Under the pieces are notes generated by a model, which ran no database searches, was not told the origin of the DNA, and saw only the letters and a list, made by a program, of their open reading frames with translations. From positions 1,612,001 through 1,676,000 of the forward strand of contig OZ257127.1 in NCBI GenBank assembly GCA_965278965.1: 64,000 nt of DNA, in the 5' to 3' direction. Numbering within the stretch: the first letter of the stretch is position 1; every line of letters starts with the position of its first letter. Position numbers and translations under genes: made by a program. The DNA comes from UBA10649 sp965278965. Lineage in GTDB: Bacteria; Actinomycetota; Actinomycetes; S36-B12. This document shows, in pieces, positions 8,315-16,154 of this stretch.

Positions 8315-8704
8315 TCACCCGGCCAGTGCTTTCGCCTTCAGCTGGTCGAACTCCGCCTGAGTGACAGCCCCGGAGTCCAGAAGTGCCTTGGCAGAGGCGA
8401 TCTGCTCGGCCGACGACGGTCCCGACACCGCGACGGACTTGATGTACTCCGCCTGTGCCGCCTGCATCTCCTTGGCCTGCTCGATCTGGCGCTCCTGCAT
8501 CCCACGGCCGCGCACGATCAGGTAGACCAGCAGCCCGAGCCAGAACGTGAAGATCACGAACAGGACCCACAGGGTCTTGCCCCAGGCGCCAAGGTCCTTG
8601 CTGCGGAAGATGTCCCCGAACACCCAGAACAGGCACATGAACCAGCCGACGAACAAGAAGAACTCGAAGAGTGCCAGCAAGAACGAGCCGTTGTCGTTGA
8701 ACAC
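8315..8704 (-). CDS. PLDc_N / SHOCT membrane protein (locus A copy)
   Basis: This 129-residue protein has two transmembrane helices ('LLALFEFFLFVGWFMCLFWVFGDIF', 'TLWVLFVIFTFWLGLLVYLIV') in a PLD-nuclease-N-terminal-like arrangement. A coiled segment rich in Gln, Glu and Ala follows, then a C-terminal SHOCT domain ('SAEQIASAKALLDSGAVTQAEFDQLKAKAL'). The GTG start has AGGAG about 9 nt upstream. It is closely similar over its entire length to the protein at 45587-45976, with the same length and start 'MFNDNGSFLL'. Together with the next two loci it forms the inverted duplication A/B. The function is unknown. SHOCT modules occur in oligomerising membrane proteins. Confidence 0.85.
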   Translation of the reverse strand: MFNDNGSFLLALFEFFLFVGWFMCLFWVFGDIFRSKDLGAWGKTLWVLFVIFTFWLGLLVYLIVRGRGMQERQIEQAKEMQAAQAEYIKSVAVSGPSSAEQIASAKALLDSGAVTQAEFDQLKAKALAG

Positions 8705-8812
8705 GATGTATCTCCTATGGGGTAGGTCTCAGTTCGATGAGGGTCTTCGTCCCAGCGCGCGGTGCGACGGCAGCGGCCTCATCGAGGCGTGCGCGCCGCG
8801 CGAGGAGAGCGG

Positions 8813-9313
8813 CTACTGCGCGCTCGCCGTCGGTGCCGGCGACGCTGCCCCAGCGACTGCCTCGGCGATCTTCGCCTTGAGCGCCTCGACGGCTGCCTGG
8901 GCCTGGGGCAGCTTGGCCTGGGCCGCGGCGATCGCCTGGTCGCGTGCATCAGCGGCAGCGGCCTTCGCGTCGTCGTAGGCCTTCTGCGCGTCAGCGACCG
9001 CCGCCTGTGCGGTGGCCAGCTCAGCCGAGACCGAGTCGGCCACGTCCGCGGCCTGAGCCTGGGAGTCGTTCAGCTCCTGCTGAAGGCCCTGGACCCGCTT
9101 CTCCACGTCAGCGAGTTGCGCTGCCGGGTCGGCGATGATCGCCTGGCCCACAACAGCTTCCAGGCCGGCTACCTGGGACTCAAGCGTCGTCACACGAGCC
9201 TCCAGCGCGGCGACGTCGTCGCTCGAGGATGAGGAGGTCGAGCTGCAGGCGGTCAAGCCCATGAGCGCGAACATCCCGGCGGCCGCTACGGCAGCGATGC
9301 CCTTTCTGTTCAT
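8813..9313 (-). CDS. coiled-coil lipoprotein (locus A copy)
   Basis: The 166-residue protein has a lipobox signal peptide ('MFALMGLTAC', Cys about 23) and a long Ala/Gln-rich heptad coiled coil starting 'DDVAALEARVTTLESQVAGLE' and running to near the C-terminus. This resembles cell-envelope spacer or tether lipoproteins (Lpp-like in principle). The paralogue at 44192-44692 has identical length and very high identity. The ATG at 9313 has AGGAG with 6-7 nt spacing; an in-frame ATG lies two codons upstream. It is divergent from the TetR remnant across a conserved intergenic region. Confidence 0.85.
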   Translation of the reverse strand: MNRKGIAAVAAAGMFALMGLTACSSTSSSSSDDVAALEARVTTLESQVAGLEAVVGQAIIADPAAQLADVEKRVQGLQQELNDSQAQAADVADSVSAELATAQAAVADAQKAYDDAKAAAADARDQAIAAAQAKLPQAQAAVEALKAKIAEAVAGAASPAPTASAQ

Positions 9314-9390
9314 GGTCATCTCCTTGTCCGACCGCCGGATCGTCGGCGGGCCTTGCCGTGCGGGCGGAGCAGCGGATGGCGTAGACGTCC

Positions 9391-9424
9391 GCGTTTCGCA
9401 ATATAGACGCCTGTTCACACAAAA
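9391..9424 (-). promoter_or_regulatory. conserved divergent promoter/operator (locus A)
   Basis: This is the only well-conserved part of the intergenic region between the lipoprotein and tetR in loci A and B. Read towards the lipoprotein, both copies share TTT-TGTG-ACA, CGT and TATATTGC, about 22 of 34 positions. TATATT could be the -10 of the lipoprotein gene, and the flanking TGTG-ACA block is a candidate TetR contact. The matching site in locus B is at 44085-44118. The assignment as operator is inference. Confidence 0.4.
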
Positions 9425-9476
9425 GCGGGCTATCCGGAGTGGGGCGTCCGATCCAGGCGATGGCGGGCTGCCCATC

Positions 9477-10092
9477 ATGGCCGTGAACGACGCACGCAGC
9501 GGCCCTCGAGGCAATCCCGGCAGCCCTGCGGGTCCCGCCGAGGTCCGCCGAGCAGTGCTGGACTCGGCAGCCGACCTTTTCGCCAGTCGCGGCGTCGCGG
9601 CGGTGTCGCTACGTGACATCGCGCAGCGGGCTGATGTCCACGTCGCACTGATCACCCGGTACGTCGGTACACGGGAGGACCTGACCCGGGAGGTCTCAAC
9701 GACCTCGCGGCCGAGGTCGCTCGGCACACGACCGACCATCCGCGCCAGCAGCACCCGTTCGACCTCGCGTCGCCGCTGGCCGGTGGCTCGCGATCCTCGC
9801 GCACTGGATGCTCACCGGTCAGGACGCGGCGGACGCACTCGGCGTCGATAACCCCGTCCAGTCCATGGTCGACGTGATCGTCGAGCACAACGGCCTCGAC
9901 CGGCGCGCGGCTTCGATTCGGGCGGCCCAGATCTTCGGCAGCGCCCTGGGCTGGCGCCTGTTCGAGCCCTATCTCATCACCGCCGTAGGCCTCGGCGATG
10001 AGCCGTTGGACGGACGGCACGACGAGCTCACCGCGATCCACCAGCGGATCGGAAGCACCCCGCTGGATCCTGCGCCCCACCAGCCCTTGTGA
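9477..10092 (+). pseudogene. TetR-family regulator, two single-base frameshifts (locus A)
   Basis: The first 60 or so residues ('EVRRAVLDSAADLFASRGVAAVSLRDIA' and 'DVHVALITRYVGTREDL') form a TetR helix-turn-helix matching the intact copy at 43403-44032. After about 9694 the frame is lost. A missing base near 'gaggtctcaac' (compare F-D-D-L in B) and a second near 'ccgctggccggtgg' (compare G-R-W-L) shift the rest into another frame. That frame continues as 'MLTGQDAADALGVDNPVQSMVDVI' to the end at 10092 with full similarity to B. Both events are -1, so sequencing error in short runs cannot be excluded. If real, locus A lacks its own repressor. Confidence 0.8.
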
Positions 10093-10114
10093 TCGGTGAC
10101 ACCCCGAACGTTGG

Positions 10115-10396
10115 TCAGCCGCGGGGGACCTCACACATGGTGCCGTCGCCGTCTGCGTCCAACGACGGGCTCGAGTTCCGGTAGACGCGAGGGGCGATGA
10201 TCGGCCGACGCGACCCGCTGCGCACGGCGAGGTTCGCGGCGGCAGAAGACTTGCTGATCCCGTTCGAGTAGACCCGATGGAGGTCTTCGCACGTGGAGAA
10301 CTTCGTGCGCGCGTGGGCCGCCGGGGCGCTGGCAAGTACTACGCCGACCGCGAGCGTCGTCGCGACCGCCGCCGCGGGAAACCGCCTGAGACTCAT
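10115..10396 (-). CDS. secreted Excalibur calcium-binding protein (locus A copy)
   Basis: This roughly 93-residue protein consists of a signal peptide ('FPAAAVATTLAVGVVLASAPAAHA') and a short mature domain ending in the Excalibur signature D-x-D-x-D-G-x-x-C-E ('DADGDGTMCE'), which coordinates Ca2+. The first Cys ('FSTCEDLH') probably pairs with the last. The ATG at 10396 was chosen because it begins the signal peptide; the frame is open further upstream into the kinase gene end. Its mature part is almost identical to that of the protein at 43097-43381. It lies downstream of the kinase on the same strand but is unrelated in function. Confidence 0.85.
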   Translation of the reverse strand: MSLRRFPAAAVATTLAVGVVLASAPAAHARTKFSTCEDLHRVYSNGISKSSAAANLAVRSGSRRPIIAPRVYRNSSPSLDADGDGTMCEVPRG

Positions 10397-10469
10397 CACG
10401 CCTGCCACCGTAGCCGGATCCCGCGGGGCGAGGTCCTCACATCGGCGGCTCTCTCTCGACCGCACCAGC

Positions 10470-11573
10470 TCAGCGCTGGACGCGCGCACTACCACCGGCG
10501 GCGAGCGCCGTGACCTCCGCGAGCGTGGCCATGGACGTGTCCCCCGGCGTCGTCATCGCGAGGGCGCCATGCGCGGCTCCGAGCTCTACCGCTCGTGCGA
10601 GGCTCTCCCCCTGCAGCAGGCCGTAGACCAGCCCGGACGCGAAGCTGTCGCCGCCGCCCACACGGTCCAGGATCGCCATCGCCTCTCGCTCGCGCGATCG
10701 CACCAACCCGCTGTCGGCCGACCACGCGATCGCGCTCCAGTCGTTGACGGACGCCGAGCGCACGGCCCGAAGTGTCGTCGCGACGACCTGCACGTTCGGG
10801 AGGTCGCGCGTCACCTGGTCGATCATCTGCGAGTAGGCCTCGACGTCGAGCGTCTCCAGGGCCCCGTCGCCCCCATCGACGTCGTAGCCGAGGCACCGCG
10901 TGAAGTCCTCCTCGTTCCCGATCATCACGTCGACCATCGGCGCCAGGCGTCGGTTGACTTCCTGCGCACGTTCGCGTCCACCGATCGAACGCCACAGACT
11001 GGGGCGGAAGTTCAGGTCGTACGAGACGACGGTGCCCCATCGGCGGGCCGCGGTCATCGCCTCCTCGGCGACGACGGCCGTGGTCTCGGACAGCGCCGCA
11101 TAGATGCCGCCGGTGTGCAGCCATCGCACGCCCTGGCCGCCGAAGAGGCCGTCCCAGTCGATCTCGCCTGGCCGCATCGCCGCTGCCGCCGTGTGCCCGC
11201 GGTCGGAGACGCCGAGCGCTCCGCGAACGCCGAAACCGCGCTCGGTGAAGTTGAGCCCGTTGCGCGCACGGCGGCCCACGCCGTCGTCGGCAACCCACAC
11301 AACGTGGCCGACGTCGACCCCACCGGCCAGGATGAGCGACTCGATCAGGTGCCCGACCTCGTTGTCGACGAGCGCCGTGACGACAGCGGCCCGCATGCCG
11401 AAGCATCGACTCAACCCGCGGGCGACGTTGTACTCGCCGCCGCCCTCCCACGCGTGGAACGTCCGGGCCGTGCGGATACGCCCCTCGCCGGGATCGAGGC
11501 GGAGCATCACCTCTCCCAGCGACACGAGGTCGTATGTGCACGAGTCGGCCGCCCGCACGGTGACGGCACTCAC
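10470..11573 (-). CDS. PfkB-family sugar-acid kinase (KDG-kinase-like)
   Basis: The 367-residue ribokinase fold begins 'YDLVSLGEVMLRLDPG', has the first PfkB signature area 'WEGGGEYNVARGLSRCFG' and the second signature 'DRVGGGDSFASGLVYG' with the catalytic Asp. The N-terminal features resemble 2-keto-3-deoxygluconate kinases. It is the last gene of the fuconate-type operon; its ATG overlaps the aldolase stop (ATGA). Its presence suggests phosphorylation of a 2-keto-3-deoxy acid before aldol cleavage. That is chemically awkward for a 6-deoxy substrate such as 2-keto-3-deoxy-L-fuconate, so the true substrate may be another sugar acid. Confidence 0.82.
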   Translation of the reverse strand: MSAVTVRAADSCTYDLVSLGEVMLRLDPGEGRIRTARTFHAWEGGGEYNVARGLSRCFGMRAAVVTALVDNEVGHLIESLILAGGVDVGHVVWVADDGVGRRARNGLNFTERGFGVRGALGVSDRGHTAAAAMRPGEIDWDGLFGGQGVRWLHTGGIYAALSETTAVVAEEAMTAARRWGTVVSYDLNFRPSLWRSIGGRERAQEVNRRLAPMVDVMIGNEEDFTRCLGYDVDGGDGALETLDVEAYSQMIDQVTRDLPNVQVVATTLRAVRSASVNDWSAIAWSADSGLVRSREREAMAILDRVGGGDSFASGLVYGLLQGESLARAVELGAAHGALAMTTPGDTSMATLAEVTALAAGGSARVQR

Positions 11574-12199
11574 CGACCCACCGCCTCGGCCATCGCGCGG
11601 GCCTGCAGGGCGAGGTCGGTCACCCGCGCGAAGTCGGGTAGGACGTCAGGCGCGACGATCCAGCTTCCGCCGACCGCCTCGACGGATGTGAGCGCGAGGT
11701 ACCCGGGCGCCGACACGGAGGTGATGCCGCCGGTCGGGACGAATCGAACGTCCGGGAACGGGGCTGAGAGCGCGCGGACCATCTCCGGGCCGCCGAGGAC
11801 GGCCGCGGGGAAGAGCTTCATCGTCGTGACGCCCTCGTCGAGCGCGCACTGCACCTCGGTAGCGGTCGCGACGCCCGGGATCATCGGGATGCCGAGGACA
11901 GCGCACTCCTGCACGACGCTCCGGCTCAGTCCGGGCGAGACGATGTACCGGGCGCCGGCGTCGACAGCGGCTGCGACCTGCTCGACCCGGGTGACCGTCC
12001 CGGCTCCGACGACGAACGCCGGATCCTGCGCAAGGTCCCGGATGACCTCGATCGCGTCGGCACTGCGCAAGGTCACCTCCGCGCAGGGCAGGCCTGCGGC
12101 GTGCAGCGCTGTCGCGAGCCGCCCTGCATCCGCCCGATCGAGGCGCGTGACCACCGGAAGGATCCGCGTGTGCGCGTGGAAGAAGCCGTCGACGGTCAT
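11570..12199 (-). CDS. KDPG/KHG-type aldolase
   Basis: The 209-residue class I aldolase has the Eda landmarks: 'ILPVVTRLDRADAGRLATAL', 'CAEVTLRS' (general-base Glu), 'FVVGAGTVTRVEQV', 'ARYIVSPGLS', 'IPMIPGVATATEV' and the Schiff-base Lys in 'TTMKLFPA'. It cleaves 2-keto-3-deoxy-6-phospho-sugar acids or related 4-hydroxy-2-keto acids to pyruvate plus an aldehyde. The ATG overlaps the SDR stop, and its stop overlaps the kinase ATG, so it is tightly coupled. A longer frame upstream is a shadow of the SDR gene. Confidence 0.85.
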   Translation of the reverse strand: MTVDGFFHAHTRILPVVTRLDRADAGRLATALHAAGLPCAEVTLRSADAIEVIRDLAQDPAFVVGAGTVTRVEQVAAAVDAGARYIVSPGLSRSVVQECAVLGIPMIPGVATATEVQCALDEGVTTMKLFPAAVLGGPEMVRALSAPFPDVRFVPTGGITSVSAPGYLALTSVEAVGGSWIVAPDVLPDFARVTDLALQARAMAEAVGR

Positions 12200-12984
12200 C
12201 GACCCAGCCATCCGCCGTCGACGGGGAGGGTGATCCCGTTGACGTAGTCCGAGGCCGAGCTGGCCAGGAACACGGCGGCGCCCGCCAGGTCCGCCGGTTC
12301 GCCCCACCGCCCGGCGGGGATGCGCGAGAGGATCGCGGCGTTGCGTTCGGGATCGGCTCGCAGCGCAGCCGTGTTGTCGGTCGCGATGTAGCCCGGCGCG
12401 ATCGCGTTCACGTTGACACCGTGCGCGGCCCATTCGTTGGACAGCGCGCGCACGATCCCAGAGACCGCACTCTTCGCCGCGGTGTAGGCGGCGACGTTGA
12501 CGCCGCCCTGGAAGCTCAGCAGGGACGCAGTGAAGATCACCTTCCCGTACCCGCGCGCCAGCATTGCCCGGCCGACCTCACGGGCGAGGACGAAGCCCGC
12601 CGTCAGGTCGACCTCGAGGACGCGGTCCCAGTCGTCGTCTGTCACGTCCACGGCCGGTGCGCGCGCGATCATCCCGGCGTTGTTCACGAGGATGTCGACC
12701 GCCGGCGACATCGAGGCCAGCGCGTCGGCCAGGCGGGTCGACGCCGACCGGTCGCCCAGATCTGCTCGGAGCGCCACGAAGCTCCGGCCCGCCAGGGTGA
12801 CGGCTCGCCCGACGTCGCCGCCGTCGTCCGGGATGGAGCTGCTCACACCGATGATGTCGGCCCCGGCATCCGCGAGTGCGACGGCCATCGCCATCCCGAT
12901 GCCTCGGTTGGCACCGGTGACGACGGCTCGCCGGCCGGTGAGGTCGAACGGCCCGTGAGACGTTGCAGAGGTGGGGGTGCTCAC
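12196..12984 (-). CDS. short-chain dehydrogenase/reductase (sugar-acid or fucose dehydrogenase-like)
   Basis: This 262-residue classical SDR has the nucleotide motif 'TGANRGIG' (residues 23-30), 'NNAG', a catalytic Ser in 'TASLLSF', Tyr-Lys in 'YTAAK', and a C-terminal 'SDYVNGITLPVDGGW'. The closest family feel is KduD/2-keto-3-deoxy-L-fuconate or gluconate dehydrogenases. In an L-fucose-type pathway it could oxidise the sugar to the lactone or oxidise the 2-keto-3-deoxy acid. It sits between the MDR dehydrogenase and the aldolase with 4-nt overlaps on both sides. Confidence 0.83.
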   Translation of the reverse strand: MSTPTSATSHGPFDLTGRRAVVTGANRGIGMAMAVALADAGADIIGVSSSIPDDGGDVGRAVTLAGRSFVALRADLGDRSASTRLADALASMSPAVDILVNNAGMIARAPAVDVTDDDWDRVLEVDLTAGFVLAREVGRAMLARGYGKVIFTASLLSFQGGVNVAAYTAAKSAVSGIVRALSNEWAAHGVNVNAIAPGYIATDNTAALRADPERNAAILSRIPAGRWGEPADLAGAAVFLASSASDYVNGITLPVDGGWLGR

Positions 12985-14006
12985 GGCGTCGTCCGGCAGT
13001 CGATCAGCACCTTCATGACGCCTCCTCCTGACTCAAGGGCCTCGAACGCCTCACGGGCGCGGTCAAGTGGCTCGACCCGCGTGATCAGCTGTGCTGCCGG
13101 GATCACGTTGCGTGCCAATAGGTCTGCGGCCCGTTCGAAGTCGGGTCGCTCGTAGACGCGCGCCCCGATGAGGGTCAGCTCGCGCCAGAAGACGCGATGC
13201 AAGCTGACTGCGCGGGGCTGCGGGTGGATCCCGACGATGACGACCCGACCACGAACGGCGGCCACCTCGACCGCCACGTCGATGCCGGGCTGGGACCCGG
13301 AGACCTCGAAGACGACCTGCGCTCCGGCGCCGTCGGTCCAGTCGAGGACGGCGGCGCCGACGTCGGATCTGGCGTCGACGGTGGTGAACCCGAGCGACTC
13401 GGCGAGCGCACGTCGGTGCGGATCGAGCTCGGCCAGCAGCACTTCGGCGCCGACCTCCCGGGCGACGCACGCGACAAGGACGCCGACGGGCCCGCCGCCG
13501 ATGATCAGGGCTCGTTCCCGGGGCATGACCCCGCCGCGACGGACGTCGTGCACCGCGACGGCGGCAGGTTCCATCAGTGCACCGTGCTCGAGCGGCAGGT
13601 CCGCTGGCAGGGCGACCAGAGTGCTCGCGGGAACGATCCAGCGCGACTGCATCGAGCCGGGAGCATCGATCCCGATGAACACCAGGCGCGAACAGACGTG
13701 GGTGTAGCCGGCGCGACACGCCGCGCACTCGCCGCACCACGTCAGCGGCATGACCGTCACGTGGTCGCCGGGGGACCACCCGTCGACGCCGGCACCGGCG
13801 GCCGCGACGATGCCGGACATCTCGTGGCCGATGACCGCCGGAGTCTCGACGCGGGAGTCCATGTCGCCGTGCAGGATGTGCAGGTCCGTTCCGCAGATCC
13901 CGGTGAAGGCGACGTCGATGGCGACCTCGCCGTCGCCCGGCTCGCGCGGCTCGGTGTCGACGACGTCGATCTCCCGCGCCCCCAGGTACCGAGCTCCCCG
14001 GGTCAT
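12981..14006 (-). CDS. zinc-dependent MDR alcohol/polyol dehydrogenase
   Basis: This is a 341-residue medium-chain dehydrogenase. Catalytic zinc ligands lie in 'TGICGTDLH' and 'GHEMSGIV', and the structural zinc loop is 'CGECAACRAGYTHVC'. The Rossmann motif is 'IIGGGPVGVLVA', with 'LAELDPHRRALAESLG' giving an Asp/His pattern compatible with NAD. The family includes sorbitol, threonine and galactitol dehydrogenases. In this operon it may oxidise the free sugar or L-lactaldehyde released by the aldolase. The start overlaps the dehydratase stop by one base (TAATG). Confidence 0.86.
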   Translation of the reverse strand: MTRGARYLGAREIDVVDTEPREPGDGEVAIDVAFTGICGTDLHILHGDMDSRVETPAVIGHEMSGIVAAAGAGVDGWSPGDHVTVMPLTWCGECAACRAGYTHVCSRLVFIGIDAPGSMQSRWIVPASTLVALPADLPLEHGALMEPAAVAVHDVRRGGVMPRERALIIGGGPVGVLVACVAREVGAEVLLAELDPHRRALAESLGFTTVDARSDVGAAVLDWTDGAGAQVVFEVSGSQPGIDVAVEVAAVRGRVVIVGIHPQPRAVSLHRVFWRELTLIGARVYERPDFERAADLLARNVIPAAQLITRVEPLDRAREAFEALESGGGVMKVLIDCRTTP

Positions 14007-15304
14007 TATGGCGTCCAGACCGGGCCGGCGGGGTACGCGAACTCGCGGCGGGACTCATCGAGCATCTGCGCGCTGAAGCCGGGCGCGGACGGCGCGACGT
14101 AGCGCCCCTTCGCGATCACGGCCGGATCCAGGAAGTGCTCGTGCAGGTGGTCGACGTACTCGATGAGCCGGTCGTCGAGCGTTCCGCTGACGGCGACGTA
14201 GTCGAACATCGACAGGTGCTGCACCTGTTCGCACAGCCCCACGCCGCCGGCGTGCGGACAGACGCGGACGCCGAACGCGGCTGCCAGGAGCAGGATCGCG
14301 ACGTTCTCGTTGACCCCGCCGACGCGGTTGGCGTCGATCTGCACGACGTCGGTCGCCTCGGCCTGGAGGAGCTGCTTGAACATGATCCGGTTGTGCACGT
14401 GTTCGCCGGTCGCGACCGGGATGGGCTTCACGCCCGCGCGGATGGCCGCGTGACCGAGGATGTCGTCCGGGCTCGTCGGCTCCTCGATCCAGTAGGGCTC
14501 GAACTCGGCGAGGGCGTTCACCCAGGCGATCGCCTCCGGAACGTCCCACCGCTGGTTCGCGTCGATCGCGATCGCGACGTCGGGTCCGGCCGCCGCTCGG
14601 GCGATAGCCAGCCGGCGGGCGTCCTCCTCCACGGACCGGCCGACCTTCAGTTTGATCATCGAGAAGCCGTCCGCTGCCGCCTCGCCGCTGAGCCGCGCGA
14701 GCTTCTCGTCGGAGTAGCCGAGCCATCCCGGCGACGTCGTGTAGGCGGGGTACCCGCTCTCGCGCAGGTGCGCGATCCGGTCCTGGCGGCCCGCCTGCTG
14801 CCCTCGCAGGATCGACAGCGCACGGGCCGGGGTGAGGGCGTCGGTCAGGTAGCGAAAGTCGACCAGGTCGACGATCTCCTCGGAGGTCAGCTCGGACAGG
14901 AGCAGCCACAGGGGCTTGCCCTCCCGCTTGGCCCGTAGGTCCCACAGCGCGTTCAGCACGGCCCCGCAGGCCATGTGGATCACACCCTTCTCGGGCCCGA
15001 GCCAGCGCAGCTGCGAGTCACCGGTGAGCGCCCGGCCGAACCCGCCGAGATCAGCGAGGGTCGACTCGACGTCGAGACCGACAAGCCACGGCGCGAGGGC
15101 GCCGATCGCCACCGCCTGGATGTCGTTCCCCCGGCCCGTCGTGAAGGTGAAGCCGTGCCCCTCGAGCCCATCGCCGGCATCGGTGGTGATCACGAGGTAG
15201 GCGGCGGAGTAGTCGGGCTCGGGGTTCATCACGTCGGACCCGTCCAGGTCGCGCGACGTCGGAAATCGGATGTCTTCCGTGCGCAGCGCCGTGAACCGTG
15301 CCAT
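14006..15304 (-). CDS. fucD: L-fuconate dehydratase (enolase superfamily)
   Basis: The 432-residue protein closely matches the FucD/ENOSF1 group: 'DLDGSDVMNPEPDYSAAYLV' at the N-terminus, catalytic Lys in 'MIKLKVG', metal ligands in 'AIDANQRWD', 'WIEEPTSPDD' and 'VATGEHVHN', and the catalytic His in 'VCPHAGGVGLCE'. The enzyme dehydrates L-fuconate (and often L-galactonate or D-arabinonate) to the 2-keto-3-deoxy acid. It is the first gene of the catabolic operon and is preceded by a palindrome at 15367. The ATG gives the family N-terminus exactly. Confidence 0.92.
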   Translation of the reverse strand: MARFTALRTEDIRFPTSRDLDGSDVMNPEPDYSAAYLVITTDAGDGLEGHGFTFTTGRGNDIQAVAIGALAPWLVGLDVESTLADLGGFGRALTGDSQLRWLGPEKGVIHMACGAVLNALWDLRAKREGKPLWLLLSELTSEEIVDLVDFRYLTDALTPARALSILRGQQAGRQDRIAHLRESGYPAYTTSPGWLGYSDEKLARLSGEAAADGFSMIKLKVGRSVEEDARRLAIARAAAGPDVAIAIDANQRWDVPEAIAWVNALAEFEPYWIEEPTSPDDILGHAAIRAGVKPIPVATGEHVHNRIMFKQLLQAEATDVVQIDANRVGGVNENVAILLLAAAFGVRVCPHAGGVGLCEQVQHLSMFDYVAVSGTLDDRLIEYVDHLHEHFLDPAVIAKGRYVAPSAPGFSAQMLDESRREFAYPAGPVWTP

Positions 15305-15366
15305 GTCGAGTGACCTTCCTCGGTATCAGCGAGACACACCCGCCGACGCCGAAGATAGACACGGAA

Positions 15367-15377
15367 ACATCGGATGT
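15367..15377. promoter_or_regulatory. candidate GntR/FadR operator upstream of the dehydratase operon
   Basis: ACATCGGATGT is a perfect 5-1-5 palindrome 63 bp before the dehydratase start. The ten-mer ATCGGATGTC around it recurs, inverted, as GACATCCGAT at 20111-20120 upstream of the transporter operon, where a second palindrome also lies. The FadR-type regulator at 15447-16154 is the obvious candidate binder. Two upstream copies in one regulon support function, but binding itself is inference. Confidence 0.5.
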
Positions 15378-15446
15378 CAATGGCGCTGATTTCAGCCAGT
15401 CGCCCTTGTACGGGCGGCCTGCCTATCCCCTGAGAGGCGATAGATC

Positions 15447-16154
15447 CTATGTATTCGGGATCTGGCTCGTGCCGCCGTCTGAGCGGAGCGCTGTGCGCAG
15501 CCACGTCTCGACCCCAGCGACGTGCGCCGTCATCGCCGCACTAGCGAGGTCCGGCTCGTGCGCGCGCAGGGCGTCCAGGACCGCCTGGTGCTCCCGGGCC
15601 GTGCGCTCCTGCGCACCGGGAAGCGTCCGCCCGCGCCAGATCCGCGCCCGGTTGGTGGGAGCGGAGAGCCCTTGAATAAGGGAGGCGAGCACGGCGTTGC
15701 CGGAGGCCTCGCCGACCAGGCGATGGAACTCGATGTCGAAGCGCAGGACCTCCTCCGGCGAGGCCTCGACCTCCGGCGAGTGGATGGCGGCCTGCAGCGC
15801 GTCGAGCTCAGCCTCGTCGATACGCGCGGCGGCCATCGCGGCCGCGGCCGGCTCGAGGATGCGTCGCACACGCAGGAACTCCAGGACGGAGTCGTCCCGG
15901 TGGAAGTCGACGACGAAGGTGAGCGCATCGAGCAGCAGGTCGGGGTCAAGGCTCGTGACGTAGGTACCGTCGCCCCGTCGGACGTCGAGGACGTTCATCA
16001 ACGACAAGGCCCGTACCGCTTCCCGCAACGAGTTGCGGGACAAGCCCAACTCATCAGCGAGGTCGGCCTCGCGCGGTAGTCGGTCACCTGGGCGCAGCTG
16101 CCCGCCCAGGATCATCTCCTTGATGCGAAGGATCGCTTCGTCAGTAAGCGCCAC
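15447..16154 (-). CDS. GntR-family (FadR/FCD subgroup) regulator
   Basis: From the GTG at 16154 the protein is 235 residues. The winged helix is 'AILRIKEMILGGQLRPGDRLPREADLADELGLSRNSLREAVRALSLMNVLDVRRGDGTYV', followed by an all-helical FCD effector domain with metal-type ligands in 'FDIEFHRLVGEASGN' and 'EHQAVLDALRAHEPDLA...MTAHV'. FCD regulators of sugar-acid operons usually bind the acid or its 2-keto derivative. The start overlaps the lactonase gene by 14 nt. A longer frame upstream reads through the lactonase and was not used. It probably represses both operons through the ACATCS palindromes. Confidence 0.85.
   Translation of the reverse strand: MALTDEAILRIKEMILGGQLRPGDRLPREADLADELGLSRNSLREAVRALSLMNVLDVRRGDGTYVTSLDPDLLLDALTFVVDFHRDDSVLEFLRVRRILEPAAAAMAAARIDEAELDALQAAIHSPEVEASPEEVLRFDIEFHRLVGEASGNAVLASLIQGLSAPTNRARIWRGRTLPGAQERTAREHQAVLDALRAHEPDLASAAMTAHVAGVETWLRTALRSDGGTSQIPNT

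Noticed and set aside
9690..9790. Programmed frameshifting in tetR A
   Set aside because: Two separate shifts about 90 bp apart and no slippery heptamer. Pseudogenisation or read error is simpler.
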